Assembly (NCBI GenBank): GCA_964608095.1
Contig: CAZSMK010000049.1
Location: forward strand, 1 to 39,171
DNA length: 39,171 nucleotides
Direction of reading: 5' to 3'
Origin: CAZSMK01 sp964608095
Lineage (GTDB): Bacteria > Sumerlaeota > Sumerlaeia > MWCT01 > JAGHBZ01
Both the position numbers and the translations under genes were made by a program. Every line of letters begins with the position of its first letter. Position 1 is the stretch's first letter. The notes beneath the pieces were generated by a model that ran no database searches, was not told the origin of the DNA, and saw only the letters and a program-made list of their open reading frames with translations. Positions 9,067 through 18,206 of this stretch are shown here, piece after piece.

Positions 9067-9257
9067 TATTAAAACCACCTTGATCTTATGACAAATTCTT
9101 TTGGTTATGCTGTTTACACTAATATGAACATTGCTAAGTCTCATTTTTAATCCAATTTGGAGTTTTATCAATGACAATCTTAGCGGAATTGAGTTAACTT
9201 ACCCTATATGGTTTTAAATGAAGTACCGGCGCCGATGTTTATATTCACAATCCGTGA

Positions 9258-10907
9258 ATGGTGGAGAAACTGCAAAAACATATTGTCCTCGTAGTGGTTC
9301 TCTTCCTTTTGGGTGTAATCATTGTGGGGATTCTTCATTCCGCATTCAAAGAAACGGGTGGACGCCTCATTTATGCCCTCGACGATCCTTACATCCACAT
9401 GGCGATTGCAAAGAATCTTGTCCGGCATGGTGTATGGGGTGTGACGCCTTATGAATTCAGCTCTTCCTCCTCATCTCTACTCTATGTGTTATTGCTATCG
9501 CTCTTTTATATATTCATGGGGGTTAATCACGTCGTTCCCTTGATTCTGAATATACTTTTTGCCGTTGCCGTGCTCACGGTCCTCTACTTTATCTTGAGAA
9601 ATTACCATCTTCCCTCTTTCTCGATACTTTTCATTCTTCTCACCGTTCTTTTCTCTACACCGCTTCCCGCAATGATTTTTACTGGAATGGAGCATGTGTT
9701 GCATATACTGCTCTCGCTGGTTTTTCTCTATTTTTCAGTGCGGTTATTGAACCGAGAATACCCCGATAGTGCTAAACGCGATTCATATCTTCTGCTCGCT
9801 CTCTGTCCCTTGCTTACCATGACCCGTTATGAATCCGTGTTTTTGATTTTTGTGGTTGCGACTTTTTTTCTCTTTTATAAACGATGGTGGTTTTCCGGTG
9901 CACTGGGATTTTGGGCGCTGCTACCCCTTTTTATTTATGGACTTATCTCACGGCTTAACGGCTGGTACTGGCTCCCAAACTCGGTACTCCTCAAGGGAAG
10001 AACCAACGAGATAGGCTCACTTGAAGGAATACTGCATTTACTCGACCCGCGCTATTTCTGGTTTTGTATCAATATATCCATGGATATGTTAACCATTTTT
10101 ATCTCTGCGTTTTTGCTCTTTGTTGTGCAGTTCAACAAAAAATGGGCTATAAGCAGCCGCAGCAGGCTTATGATTGCTATTTTTTTGTTCACCACTATTT
10201 TGCATGTGCAGTTTGCGGCGCTCGGCTGGTTCTACCGCTATGAAGCATATCTTATAGCCCTCGGAGTCTTTGTGATTCTCACCGCGGCGTACGAGTATGT
10301 ATCACCGGGCAAAGCGCGGGACGGACAAAAAAAAGTGAGGGTGAACAAGGTAATTGCCACGGTGATGCTGATTTTTTTTCTGCTCGCGCTCTCGGAACGT
10401 GGCAGAACAAGTCTCGTCAATACACCACGGGCTATGACCAATATCTATGAGCAGCATTATCTTATCGCGTCATTCTTGCAGCAATTTTATGAAGGGGAGA
10501 CGGTGGCGTTGAACGATATAGGTGCGCCGAATTATTACGCGGATATTCGTTGTGTTGACATGTGGGGACTGGGTACGCTTGAAGTCGCACGCATGAAGCG
10601 TTCGGGTACCTATACGCGTGACGCTATTGCAGAGCTTATACGGGAGAAGGGTGTGAAACTCGCCATCTTTTATGAAAGCTGGTTTATTAACGGACAGATC
10701 ACAACCGAAGGGATCCCTGAAGAGTGGATAAAGGTTGCAGAATGGAGCAACACCTTGCGAATAGTGTCAAACGCAGGGATGGTGGCGTTTTATATTTTTG
10801 ACCCTGCGGAGGAAGATAATTTTCAGCGACACATGAAGAAGTTTATACCTCACATTCCCAAAACTATCATACAAAGTGGCGACTATTCCGGACGAAAATA
10901 TTGGTAG
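9258..10907 (+). CDS. Polytopic membrane protein, GT-C (GT39/ArnT-like) glycosyltransferase candidate
   Basis: 549 residues. A first membrane helix (about 8-27) is followed by an extracytoplasmic loop with the Asp pair D42-D43 in YALDDPYIHMAIAKNLV, then HGVWGVTPYEFSSSSSS. This is the arrangement in GT39/PMT-like GT-C enzymes, where the first-loop acidic residues are catalytic. About ten further helices follow to near residue 370, then a soluble C-terminal domain (about 390-545). The likely role is transfer of a sugar from a polyprenyl-phosphate donor on the outer face of the inner membrane; the acceptor is unknown. The ATG at 9258 has no strong ribosome binding site, so the start is only moderately sure. 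It is divergent from the GH39-like operon and convergent with the next gene (25 nt between stops). Confidence 0.8.
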   Translation: MVEKLQKHIVLVVVLFLLGVIIVGILHSAFKETGGRLIYALDDPYIHMAIAKNLVRHGVWGVTPYEFSSSSSSLLYVLLLSLFYIFMGVNHVVPLILNILFAVAVLTVLYFILRNYHLPSFSILFILLTVLFSTPLPAMIFTGMEHVLHILLSLVFLYFSVRLLNREYPDSAKRDSYLLLALCPLLTMTRYESVFLIFVVATFFLFYKRWWFSGALGFWALLPLFIYGLISRLNGWYWLPNSVLLKGRTNEIGSLEGILHLLDPRYFWFCINISMDMLTIFISAFLLFVVQFNKKWAISSRSRLMIAIFLFTTILHVQFAALGWFYRYEAYLIALGVFVILTAAYEYVSPGKARDGQKKVRVNKVIATVMLIFFLLALSERGRTSLVNTPRAMTNIYEQHYLIASFLQQFYEGETVALNDIGAPNYYADIRCVDMWGLGTLEVARMKRSGTYTRDAIAELIREKGVKLAIFYESWFINGQITTEGIPEEWIKVAEWSNTLRIVSNAGMVAFYIFDPAEEDNFQRHMKKFIPHIPKTIIQSGDYSGRKYW

Positions 10908-10932
10908 TGTTCCTTTCTATATTCCCTTATCA

Positions 10933-12933
10933 TTATTTTAAAACGACACGGTAGATTATGGCATCTGCGTCCGCATATTCTTTTTCTATAGTGAGCGAGG
11001 GATTCGGTCTTTCATCGGAGGGCAACAAAATATAGTCGAGACGGTAGGTGAAGGAGGATTGTATCCCGGTTTCTCTCAAGTGGCGGTATCTTGCCAAAAA
11101 CTGCTCGGCTTCCTTGTGGGTGATGAGATCGTGTTCCCCAAAGGAATAGAGATCGTAGCTTTCGGGGCTGAAATAACGTAGCCCCCAGAGGATATATCTG
11201 TAAGGATACGTACGTATGGCCTGGGCGACTTCTTCTTCTGTCATGTCACGACAATAGAAAAATTCGGCTACACGTTGTTCTCGTTCAACCTGTGAGAGCG
11301 TATAATGTACAGCGTTCTTGGCAATATACACGTAGGTATCTGCAACGGCAGGCAAGATCTCGGTTATCTCGAAGGGTGCCGCTACCACGCTGTCGGGAGG
11401 GCTGTTTGCTTGCAACCAGTTGATTGCGCCTGCATAGGACTGTTGCCTGCGATATTCCGGCAACCGTCGTAACGTCATGTAGGTCTGTCGCTCCAACCCC
11501 TCTCCTATTACGAGGATGAAAATTACCGTAATAGCGATGTTTCGCCAGGTTTTCGATTTTCCACGCATGACAGATACAAGGATGCTCAGAATACCCAGCG
11601 TAAGACTCAGCCACAAACCGATGTAGAATACGCATGAGGTCACAACGCCTGCTGAAAATGTACCGGACCACGACCGATGAAAGAGAACATAGCCCACGGA
11701 GCCTGTTAGGAAAAGTATAATAAGAATCGCATAGATTAGTGCACGGATACCCTTTCTCTCAACGAGGTAAGGGTGGATATAATTCTCTATCAGGCTTGAA
11801 ACATTAAGGTGTTTCCATAAAAGCGCCGCTGCAATCCAGCAGAATATCGGATTAGTAAAAAGTTCATAATGCCATAACTGCACCACACGTCCGGAGACGA
11901 TTTGCTGGTTAATGCATACAATGGGGGTTAAAACCGACGCAAAAAAGATGATGTGTTCTTCAGGAGTTAGGCGTTTTTTAACCGTAAGATAGACAACGAG
12001 AAGCACTATGCAGATTATTACGGTTGGGGAAACAATGGGTTTTCGTAGAAGAGAGAAGGTAAAGCTGGACGCATGTGGCTCTACAGTAAGGTCAAGAAGT
12101 TGTGGAAGTTGAAGAATGATGAATCCGCCGCCGATAAGGGAGAAGCCCAGCATAGGCAGCCACACACGGCGTTTTCTCAAAACGAGCGCAGTGATAAAAA
12201 GTATGCCTGAGAATACAAGTAATGACGACCAGAAATAAAAGTAGAATTTATAGGTCAGCCAGATAAGGGGGAGAGATAGAGCAAGATAGGGAGCACTTTT
12301 TGATTTCAGGACGAAAAGAATCATAAGATACAAGACGCCGAGGAAAAAAAGACCCGTAAATTGAGGATTAACAAGGCGAGACCATGGGAGATGGGCATTC
12401 AAGAAGAGAACACTCCATACACCTTTACTTTTCAGAAGATATTCAACAACAAGTCGGTCGACAAAGTGAAGATGACCGAATAAACCATAGGGAGCCAGGA
12501 TTGTGAGAGAGGCGAATACGAGCGCATTCATAAAGGGTTTTTTAAACAGGCGATGAAAAAGGGCCACCATAAGAAAGAAGGCGATGAGTGGAAAAATAAA
12601 CCTGCTCATGATGATGAACGAATGAAATCCCGGACATAGAAGGCTTCCGATAAGCCCCTGGGCATTTATTCCATCCAACAGGAATTTTTTCTCGACTTCT
12701 TCAGTATTCCGATGTTCGAATAGATAACGGTTTCCGGGGCTATACCGTCCGGTAAATGCGGTATGTAATTGCACGAGGTAATGTTCTTCATCTGCGGTTA
12801 CAACAAAGGGTAGGTGAGATGTACCTTGCTGCGGTGGTGCGGCACCCGGTGAGATAAAGTGCGGCATGACATGAATAAAGCCGCAGACCATGGCAAGGAG
12901 TGCGGGCAGTATTATGCGAGAGTACCTGGGCAT
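10933..12933 (-). CDS. Large polytopic membrane protein, possible GT-C glycosyltransferase
   Basis: 666 residues from the ATG at 12933, which has AGGTGG 8 nt upstream; an in-frame ATG at 12957 lacks one. There is one N-terminal helix (about 7-25), then an extracytoplasmic loop holding acidic residues (FVVTADEEHYLVQL) and an aromatic/Arg-rich segment, then about eleven helices to residue 490, and a soluble C-terminal domain of about 170 residues (VVAAPFEITEILPAVADTYV). The single helix, acidic loop, multi-helix core and C-terminal soluble domain match GT-C glycosyltransferases in outline, but I see no diagnostic motif. It might instead be an O-antigen-type membrane protein. Pairing with the neighbouring GT39-like gene supports a role in surface glycan synthesis. 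Confidence 0.75.
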   Translation of the reverse strand: MPRYSRIILPALLAMVCGFIHVMPHFISPGAAPPQQGTSHLPFVVTADEEHYLVQLHTAFTGRYSPGNRYLFEHRNTEEVEKKFLLDGINAQGLIGSLLCPGFHSFIIMSRFIFPLIAFFLMVALFHRLFKKPFMNALVFASLTILAPYGLFGHLHFVDRLVVEYLLKSKGVWSVLFLNAHLPWSRLVNPQFTGLFFLGVLYLMILFVLKSKSAPYLALSLPLIWLTYKFYFYFWSSLLVFSGILFITALVLRKRRVWLPMLGFSLIGGGFIILQLPQLLDLTVEPHASSFTFSLLRKPIVSPTVIICIVLLVVYLTVKKRLTPEEHIIFFASVLTPIVCINQQIVSGRVVQLWHYELFTNPIFCWIAAALLWKHLNVSSLIENYIHPYLVERKGIRALIYAILIILFLTGSVGYVLFHRSWSGTFSAGVVTSCVFYIGLWLSLTLGILSILVSVMRGKSKTWRNIAITVIFILVIGEGLERQTYMTLRRLPEYRRQQSYAGAINWLQANSPPDSVVAAPFEITEILPAVADTYVYIAKNAVHYTLSQVEREQRVAEFFYCRDMTEEEVAQAIRTYPYRYILWGLRYFSPESYDLYSFGEHDLITHKEAEQFLARYRHLRETGIQSSFTYRLDYILLPSDERPNPSLTIEKEYADADAIIYRVVLK

Positions 12934-13082
12934 CTTGAAATCCACCTTATGCGTCACCCGCGGACATCTGGCAAGAAAAAAATGCCTGTGATTTCCCCAC
13001 TACAAATTTCTGTAAGGTACGAAAAAGAGATTCTATGTATACTCTTTCCGTTAGAATAGGTATCCAGATTATCACATAGTGT

Positions 13083-13715
13083 TTAACTCAAAATCGACTT
13101 CAGGAAGGTTATGTATCCTTTATCATCCGGGCGTTTGCGATGTTGGATCAAGCGCTTCAGAACTTTGAACACCCTTTCTATGGTGTCCCGTTCAAATTCA
13201 TCGAGAACAAACTCCTTCACTTCTTTTTTTTGAATCGTTAAATCTTCCTCCTCCTCGGTGGGTTCAGGTATTTCAAGGTACTCTCGCATCTTCAAAAATA
13301 AATCAGACGTAAACAGCCCTGAAGATGTCCCGTCATATATGAGATTACTTCTCGCTGCCCTCAATTCATTGTGCAATGCATCAAGAGCGTTCAGCAACTC
13401 CTGGTCTGTAGGTTCTGTACTTTTCAAGGAATACTCTAGCGCCTTGAACAATATGTATAATGCCATGGCTTCTTCATCATTGAAATATGACACGTATTGA
13501 ACGGGTTCATTGAACAAAAATCGTTTGAATCTATCCATGCTTTTATTTTCAAGATAGTCACGGGTTGGTTGGAAATAGGGACATTCTTCCGGGCATGCTG
13601 TGTACGGGTTCTGTACTCGTTCACTACAACATTTGGCGCAGATAGGTTGTTTGTTTTCTAAAAGACAGGTTCTTTTAGCCCTCTGTCCACAAACTATACA
13701 CTTCGGTTTTGCCAT
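13083..13715 (-). CDS. Small zinc-ribbon protein of unknown function
   Basis: 210 residues, ATG at 13715 with GGGTGA upstream. The N-terminus carries a Cys-rich module: CIVCG (Cys6, Cys9), then TCLLE, ICAKCC, and ACPEECPYF. It resembles treble-clef or HIT/B-box-type zinc-binding ribbons. The rest is predicted helical, with an acidic segment (PTEEEEDLTIQKK) near residue 150 and a basic C-terminus (RLIQHRKRPDDKGYITF). It probably binds protein or nucleic acid, but no family is recognised with confidence. It is the last gene of a minus-strand run, 63 nt after ribD, so it is likely co-transcribed. Confidence 0.75.
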   Translation of the reverse strand: MAKPKCIVCGQRAKRTCLLENKQPICAKCCSERVQNPYTACPEECPYFQPTRDYLENKSMDRFKRFLFNEPVQYVSYFNDEEAMALYILFKALEYSLKSTEPTDQELLNALDALHNELRAARSNLIYDGTSSGLFTSDLFLKMREYLEIPEPTEEEEDLTIQKKEVKEFVLDEFERDTIERVFKVLKRLIQHRKRPDDKGYITFLKSILS

Positions 13716-13778
13716 TCGTTCACCCTTTTACTTTTCCAATCAACTTCATGCTCTTATATTTATAGTATAAAAATAAAT

Positions 13779-14900
13779 CTACGGATACGCAACATATCCT
13801 TCAAAACATATATCGTCCTTGAACCTGTGGATCTGGATTTTTTCAAGGCGAATTGCGAGCTCCATAGAGGGTACACTATTGCAGATTATGGGTGCAGTCG
13901 GTTTCTTTCCACCGATGATGAGGGGAGCGATAAAGGCAACTATCTTGTCGACCATTCCGCTCGATAAAAAATATCCTGCTACTCGTCTTCCGCCTTCAAC
14001 GAGGAGCGATTGCAATTGTTCGTTATACAAAAGCTCCATAAGGCTCTCAATCTCGATTCTACCATTTTTCCCTTTAAGTGTAACAACCTCTGCACCGCGT
14101 CTTTTCAGGGATTCGATTTTTTTTGAAGGCGCACGGTTGTGGGTAACGATCAAGGTCGCTCCGCCCGTTGATGGGTCGCAACATTTAAAGCGATCGTGAA
14201 TTTCCAGGTTATAATCCAGTATAATGCGCCGTGGTTGTCGCCCACGATACCTCTTTAATCTGACATTCAGTAGGGGGTCGTCATGAATCAAGGTTCCGGC
14301 TCCGATCAGGATGGCGTCAACGCGACTTCTGAGCCGATGGACGTATTCCCGCGATTGTTTATTCGTTATCCACTTTGACTCGCCTGAATCCGTTGAGGAT
14401 TTGCCGTCGAGCGACATCGCCCATTTAAGGATGATAAAGGGGCGTTGCTTGCGATGGTAGGTAAAAAAGAACTCATTGAGTTCCTCTGCTTCCTTTTTCA
14501 ACAAGCCGGAATCAGTCGTAATCCCCGCCTGTTTCAACCGTCGTAATCCCTTGCCGTTGACGAGAGGGTTGGGGTCACGGGTGGCGACGACGACGCGTTT
14601 TATCCCTGCTTCGATTATTGCGTCGACACAGGGAGGTGTTCTACCATGGTGGCAACAGGGTTCGAGGGTCACAAACATGGAAGCGCCGTGAGCGGATGAA
14701 CCAGCCTGTTTTAACGCTTCAATCTCAGCATGTGGGCGACCCGTTTCATGGTGATACCCTTCTCCGATTATGTTTCCTCCCTTCACGATCACTGCGCCGA
14801 CCATCGGATTCGGGCTTGTCATACCCCGCGCGCGTGAGGCAAGTTCAATCGCCCGGCGCATATAGGTTTCTTCTCTGTTAGTGAAAGGATTACGGGACAT
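13779..14900 (-). CDS. ribD: Bifunctional riboflavin biosynthesis deaminase/reductase RibD
   Basis: 373 residues from the ATG at 14900; the frame extends to 14984, but that would overlap the upstream aminotransferase gene. The N-terminal deaminase has the zinc/catalytic motif PHAEIEAL and the second zinc site EPCCHHGRTPPC (Cys where many family members have Ser after PC). The C-terminal reductase starts with ILKWAMSLDGKSST and contains ESKWITNKQSREYVH, DAILIGAGT, DDPLLNVRL and LLVEGGRRVAG, all typical of RibD. It deaminates and then reduces the pyrimidine intermediate made from GTP, using NADPH, in the cytosol. No ribE, ribBA or ribH is next to it, and no FMN riboswitch is seen upstream. It lies 31 nt after the aminotransferase gene and probably shares its transcript. 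Confidence 0.96.
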   Translation of the reverse strand: MSRNPFTNREETYMRRAIELASRARGMTSPNPMVGAVIVKGGNIIGEGYHHETGRPHAEIEALKQAGSSAHGASMFVTLEPCCHHGRTPPCVDAIIEAGIKRVVVATRDPNPLVNGKGLRRLKQAGITTDSGLLKKEAEELNEFFFTYHRKQRPFIILKWAMSLDGKSSTDSGESKWITNKQSREYVHRLRSRVDAILIGAGTLIHDDPLLNVRLKRYRGRQPRRIILDYNLEIHDRFKCCDPSTGGATLIVTHNRAPSKKIESLKRRGAEVVTLKGKNGRIEIESLMELLYNEQLQSLLVEGGRRVAGYFLSSGMVDKIVAFIAPLIIGGKKPTAPIICNSVPSMELAIRLEKIQIHRFKDDICFEGYVAYP

Positions 14901-14931
14901 CGTTTTATGCACTTCTTCTATTATGGGTGAT

Positions 14932-16044
14932 TCACGCAGATTTGCCTTTGAAGAATTCCCGAATGCACTCTGCAACATAATCAATCTGCTGACGTTTCAA
15001 CCCGGGATATACAGGCAACGAAAGGACGCGCTGACTCAATTGTTCGCTCATGGGGAAATCTCCCTCTTTATATCCCAGAAAGCGCAGGCATGGTTGCAGA
15101 TGAAGCGGTTTGGGGTAATATACCGCTGTGCCTATATCTCTCTCTGCAAGAAACGCACGCAGTTCATCGCGGCGTGTAGTCTGGATGGTAAACAGGTTGA
15201 AGGTATTGGATCCGTCGTCCGGCACTTCAGGAAGGATTATATCCAATCCGGACAGGAGTTTTCTATAATAAGCCACATTCTCCACACGTTCGATATTCAT
15301 ATCGTCAAGATCGCGTAGTTTTACCCTGAGCACGGCAGCCTGCAGGCAATCGAGTCGGCTATTATAGCCGATGTCGGTGAATTCCATATCCTTGTCTCTG
15401 CCATGATCCCTTAGTTTTCTCAAGAACTCATTATGTTTCTCATCGTTGGTGAGAATGAGCCCGCCGTCTCCGGCGCCACCGAGATTCTTCGTAGGATAGA
15501 AGCTGAAACACCCCATGAGGCCGAAAGACCCAAGGCGCCTGCCGGCGTACATACTACCGCAGGATTGTGCCACATCTTCAATGACGGGAATATTTCTGAT
15601 TTTTGCGACATCCAGGATCGGGTCGATCGGGGCGCTCTGACCATAAAGATGAACAAGAATAATGGCTTTTGTCCTGGATGAAATAGAAGGCGGTAATTTT
15701 TCCGGATCAAGGGCAAAGGTAGAGGGATTTACATCCACCAATATAGGTTTTGCACCGAGACGAATTACTACATCAATACAGGCAATAAAAGAAAATGCAG
15801 GGACAATGACCTGATCGTTCGCTCCCACATCGAGCGCTTTTAAACTCAGAAGCAACGCATCGGTTCCCGAACCGACACCTATTGCATAGCGAGCGCCGAT
15901 ATAGCGTTTGAATTCTTCCTCAAATGCCTCGAGCTCTCTCCCGAGAATAAAATTCGAGGTATAGAAAACTTCGTCAAAACGTTGATAAATGTCAGGTAAA
16001 ATCTGTTCATGTTGCGAACGTAAATCAAGAAAAGGCACTCTCAT
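14932..16044 (-). CDS. DegT/DnrJ/EryC1/StrS-family PLP aminotransferase
   Basis: 370 residues, ATG at 16044 with AAGGA 9 nt upstream. It is a fold-type I PLP enzyme of the sugar-aminotransferase family: N-terminal VPFLDLRSQHEQI, the phosphate-binding GVGSGTDALLLSLKA, the aromatic/His segment VHLYGQSAPID, Asp157 in VIEDVAQSCGS (pairs with the PLP ring nitrogen), and Lys186 in SFYPTKNLGG forming the Schiff base. The length is normal for the family (about 370). These enzymes aminate nucleotide-linked keto-sugars for surface polysaccharides, using Glu or Gln. The exact sugar cannot be told, and it may act with the membrane glycosyltransferases nearby. It is the first gene of a minus-strand operon with ribD and the zinc-ribbon gene. 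Confidence 0.93.
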   Translation of the reverse strand: MRVPFLDLRSQHEQILPDIYQRFDEVFYTSNFILGRELEAFEEEFKRYIGARYAIGVGSGTDALLLSLKALDVGANDQVIVPAFSFIACIDVVIRLGAKPILVDVNPSTFALDPEKLPPSISSRTKAIILVHLYGQSAPIDPILDVAKIRNIPVIEDVAQSCGSMYAGRRLGSFGLMGCFSFYPTKNLGGAGDGGLILTNDEKHNEFLRKLRDHGRDKDMEFTDIGYNSRLDCLQAAVLRVKLRDLDDMNIERVENVAYYRKLLSGLDIILPEVPDDGSNTFNLFTIQTTRRDELRAFLAERDIGTAVYYPKPLHLQPCLRFLGYKEGDFPMSEQLSQRVLSLPVYPGLKRQQIDYVAECIREFFKGKSA

Positions 16045-16280
16045 CTTTTTCGTCCTTTTATGTAATGTATGAATATGATGATGTGTGTTTTCATAGTTTC
16101 AGTCAACTGTTTTATCCCCGGATAAAGTTCACTTTTTATCAATCATTCCCTTGCCAAATGAACCTCTTATCACGCATCATATTTTTTGGTTTTATGCGGT
16201 TACAAACTCTACAGGCTTTCCTTGAACGAAAGTCTCACGTAATCTATAGCCTGAACACATAAGGGCTAAGTCATTGATAT

Positions 16281-17240
16281 ATGGAAGATAAAGAAGTCAT
16301 AATGGTAGAAGGATTGAGCAAGACGTTTGGTCGTGTAAAAGCGGTGGACAATCTGGATTTTGTAGTGAATGAAGGAGATATTTTCGGTTTTTTAGGACCG
16401 AACGGAGCAGGTAAAACCACCACCTTATATATGCTTCTGGGACTTGTAAGACCGGATGCAGGCTCAATCAAGATTCTGGGCAAAAACCTCTTCACCCGGC
16501 GCAATGAGGTCATTCCCAAAGTAGGTGCGGTTGTAGAGTCGCCCGATTTCTATGGACATCTCTCGGCACGTACCAACCTGAAAATGCTCAGACGAATCAC
16601 CATCCCGGAACCTGCCCCCCGACGTATTAACGACGTTCTTGACCTTGTTGGCTTAACCGAGCGAGCAGATGACAAGGTTAATGCGTTCTCCCAGGGAATG
16701 CGACAACGGCTTGGCATAGCCCAGGCAATTCTTCATCTCCCGAGCATACTCATTCTCGATGAACCGACCGTGGGACTCGATCCTGAAGGCTCGTTTGAAA
16801 TATGGAACATTCTTAGAGACCTTGTTCGGGAATTCAAGATGACTATTATGGTCTCGAGTCATCTTCTTTATGAGGTGGAAGAAGTCTGTAACAGGGTCTG
16901 CGTCATAGACAAAGGGAAACTCCTTGTATCAGATTATACCACGAATTTACTGCGCTATACGGATCCTGAGATTGAACTGGAATTCGATTCATCGGCTATG
17001 GAGGTCAAGGCACGCGAGGAATTGAAAGAGCTCTCGTGGTGCCGAATTCGGGGAGGGGTAGAAACTGGAGGGTTGAACGTTTTGAGGATTAAATTGGTCA
17101 ACAAGAGTCCCCGTGAATTGAATGAATTCCTGATCTCGAAAGGGATTATCCCTACGTTCGTCCGTCCTATTCGGATGAACCTCCGTGAGTTTTACCTTCG
17201 CCTTACACAAAAAAATTCACTCTCTCCGGAGACCGATTGA
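16281..17240 (+). CDS. ABC transporter ATP-binding protein (BcrA/DrrA/CcmA-like)
   Basis: 319 residues. Walker A is GPNGAGKTT (39-47), the signature FSQGMRQRLG (136-145), Walker B ILILDEP (156-162), and the H-loop SSH (192-194). The segment VESPDFYGHLSARTNLK is typical of the bacitracin/daunorubicin-resistance-type exporter subfamily. The C-terminal 90 residues form the usual accessory domain of this group. An in-frame ATG at 16302 is an alternative start; the initial methionine has a distant AAGGG. No permease gene is adjacent on either side, which is unusual for this type, where the membrane subunit generally follows directly. It probably energises a two-component exporter whose membrane partner lies elsewhere. 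Confidence 0.93.
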   Translation: MEDKEVIMVEGLSKTFGRVKAVDNLDFVVNEGDIFGFLGPNGAGKTTTLYMLLGLVRPDAGSIKILGKNLFTRRNEVIPKVGAVVESPDFYGHLSARTNLKMLRRITIPEPAPRRINDVLDLVGLTERADDKVNAFSQGMRQRLGIAQAILHLPSILILDEPTVGLDPEGSFEIWNILRDLVREFKMTIMVSSHLLYEVEEVCNRVCVIDKGKLLVSDYTTNLLRYTDPEIELEFDSSAMEVKAREELKELSWCRIRGGVETGGLNVLRIKLVNKSPRELNEFLISKGIIPTFVRPIRMNLREFYLRLTQKNSLSPETD

Positions 17241-17289
17241 TGATTGAAGTTTTTTCCAGTGAATGTCATGTTGCGCTCTACCTATCCCC

Positions 17290-17323
17290 AAAAGGAAACC
17301 TCACCGGCTTTTAAATGGTGAGG
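17290..17323 (-). terminator. Probable intrinsic terminator for the slipin/NfeD operon
   Basis: CCTCACC (17299-17305) pairs with GGTGAGG (17317-17323) across an 11-nt loop. On the minus strand the stem is followed by TTTCCTTTT, a reasonable U-rich tail, about 50 nt after the slipin stop. It sits between convergent genes and could also affect the ABC gene transcript. Confidence 0.6.
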
Positions 17324-17372
17324 CTTATCCTTGTTAACTATGTTTTAACAGTGCACTTCTGGTCTGTGTGTA

Positions 17373-18167
17373 TTATTCTGTTTTGGGAATCTCTTTTTTC
17401 CGTTCGTGAAATGTTTCGAAGAATGGTTTCAACAAGTCAATGGGCAGGGGGAAGATAATGGTGGAGCTTTTTTCCGCTGCCACTTCACTCAGGCTCTGAA
17501 GGAATCGCATTTGCATAGCCATCGGATGTTCTTCCATAACTCGTGCAGCGTCCGCAAATTTCTCAGATGCCTGGAAATCACCTTGAGCGCTGATGACTTT
17601 TGCACGACGTTCTCGTTCCGCTTCCGCCTGGCGTGCCATTGCACGTTGCATCTCAACAGGAAGATCGACGTGCTTGATCTCAACGGACGAGACCTTAATG
17701 CCCCATGGATCGGTATGTTTATCGAGGATTTCCTGTATGGCTTGATTCAGCTTGTCGCGTTCAGCTAAAAGTTCGTCGAGATCCGCCTGTCCCAGTATAC
17801 TTCGAAGCGTTGTCTGTGCCATCTGCGATGTGGCAAACATATAGTCCTCGACTTCAACAATTGCCTTTGCAGCCTCAAGGACACGGAAGTAGACCACTGC
17901 ATTCACTTTTACCGATACGTTATCCCTGGTGATAATATCCTGCGGCGGTACGTCATGCACAAAAGTCCGGAGACTCACTCTTTGCATCTTATCGATAGGA
18001 TAGAAGACAAAAATAATTCCCGGACCTTTGGGAACGGGCAATAACCGTCCTAACCGAAAAATTACTCCCCGTTCATATTCTCTGAGAATTTTGATACAGG
18101 ATAGGAAATAGATTGCAATGACAGCAACCAGAATTCCCCATCCAGGATTTGGAATTGGTGGAGCCAT
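17373..18167 (-). CDS. Slipin / stomatin-like SPFH protein, NfeD partner
   Basis: 264 residues, ATG at 18167 with a strong AAGGAGG upstream. One N-terminal membrane helix (about 9-27) is followed by the SPFH domain: REYERGVIFRLGRL, GPGIIFVFYPIDKMQRVSLR and VPPQDIITRDNVSVKVNAVVYFRV are diagnostic of the prokaryotic slipin group. A coiled-coil-forming segment follows (MARQAEAERERRAKVISAQG). It forms membrane-bound oligomeric rings that organise membrane microdomains. It is encoded just after the nfeD-type protease on the same strand (about 40 nt gap), the widely conserved operon pair in which the protease processes the slipin. Confidence 0.95.
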   Translation of the reverse strand: MAPPIPNPGWGILVAVIAIYFLSCIKILREYERGVIFRLGRLLPVPKGPGIIFVFYPIDKMQRVSLRTFVHDVPPQDIITRDNVSVKVNAVVYFRVLEAAKAIVEVEDYMFATSQMAQTTLRSILGQADLDELLAERDKLNQAIQEILDKHTDPWGIKVSSVEIKHVDLPVEMQRAMARQAEAERERRAKVISAQGDFQASEKFADAARVMEEHPMAMQMRFLQSLSEVAAEKSSTIIFPLPIDLLKPFFETFHERKKEIPKTE

Positions 18168-18206
18168 AATACTACCTCCTTAAAGAAATAGAGTTATTTG
18201 TATGAG

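Noticed and set aside
14900..15000. FMN riboswitch upstream of ribD
   Set aside because: The sequence before ribD is the coding end of the aminotransferase gene, with a 31-nt gap. There is no room for an RFN element and none of its conserved segments is seen.
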